A stretch of DNA of 59,872 nt from Saprospiraceae bacterium (GTDB taxonomy: Bacteria; Bacteroidota; Bacteroidia; Chitinophagales; Saprospiraceae): the NCBI GenBank assembly GCA_016787285.1, contig JAEUUV010000117.1, positions 1 to 59,872 on the forward strand. Reading direction: 5' to 3'. The notes under the pieces are model-generated. The model had not been told where the DNA came from, ran no database searches, and saw only the letters and a program-made list of their open reading frames with translations. This document shows, piece by piece, positions 59,871 through 59,872 of this stretch. The position numbers were made by a program, and so were the translations under genes. Every line of letters starts with the position of its first letter. Within the stretch, counting starts at the first letter, position 1.

Positions 59871-59872
59871 TT

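Noticed and set aside
1-59872. tRNA, rRNA or riboswitch genes
   Set aside because: No cloverleaf-like segment with GTTCAAATC-type T-arm or known riboswitch core was noticed in any intergenic region; a covariance-model scan would be decisive.

Overview
The window looks like a chromosome segment from a Bacteroidota bacterium, most probably a member of the Saprospiria with about 55-58 % GC (inference, no 16S gene present). The grounds are several secreted proteins ending in type IX secretion (T9SS) sorting domains, SprB-like and thrombospondin-type-3 repeats, Bacteroidota-type promoters (TTG, about 19-20 bp, TAnnTTTG), and A-rich leaders instead of Shine-Dalgarno sites. No tRNA, rRNA, CRISPR array, transposase or phage gene was seen.

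Layout. 1-7.7 kb: a surface-protein cluster with the end of a calcium-binding-repeat protein, two small paralogous exported proteins and a 1,593-residue adhesin-like T9SS protein. 7.8-12 kb: an SNase-like protein, two lipoproteins, a YdeI-type protein and a PBP4-type D,D-peptidase. 12-20.8 kb: a complete-looking uptake [NiFe] hydrogenase locus. The maturation genes hypA-hypB-hypC-nickel permease-hypD-hypE run leftward, and the structural genes (small subunit, large subunit, cytochrome b, maturation protease) run rightward from a shared 230-bp intergenic region. Only hypF is missing. The small subunit carries the six-cysteine signature of oxygen-tolerant enzymes. 20.9-29.3 kb: PEP synthase, then a five-gene Lol-like ABC export operon (periplasmic LolA-like protein, two FtsX-type permeases, ATPase, outer-membrane barrel). 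29.4-41.5 kb: mostly housekeeping and envelope genes (T9SS protein, isocitrate dehydrogenase, HscA, queuosine precursor transporter, CMP-kinase-like protein, DUF1761, DUF4340-like, DprE1-like oxidase, SppA, barrel protein). 41.6-50.8 kb: a leftward polysaccharide cluster with WlbA- and WlbB-like UDP-sugar enzymes, Wzc-like tyrosine kinase, Wzx-like flippase, glycosyltransferase, RfbF and RfbG, with two small unknown genes between RfbF and RfbG. 51-59.9 kb: a large SprB-repeat T9SS protein, a DUF1800/DUF1501 pair, an ATP-grasp protein and a SlyD-like isomerase.

The hydrogenase region would feed H2 electrons through the cytochrome b into the quinone pool, with maturation supplied by the divergent hyp genes. 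The polysaccharide cluster makes CDP-4-keto-6-deoxyglucose and, probably, a diacetamido-glucuronate precursor, and exports the product by a Wzx/Wzc-type route.

The most unusual layer is non-coding. At least eleven genes have short, mostly heptanucleotide repeats directly upstream, always with the C/A-rich, G-poor strand as the sense strand. Several long palindromic elements lie between genes. Two of them supply the last codons of genes, and one appears to have inserted in frame inside a glycosyltransferase. A further heptanucleotide tract lies inside the large adhesin just before its sorting domain, where copy-number change would shift the frame.
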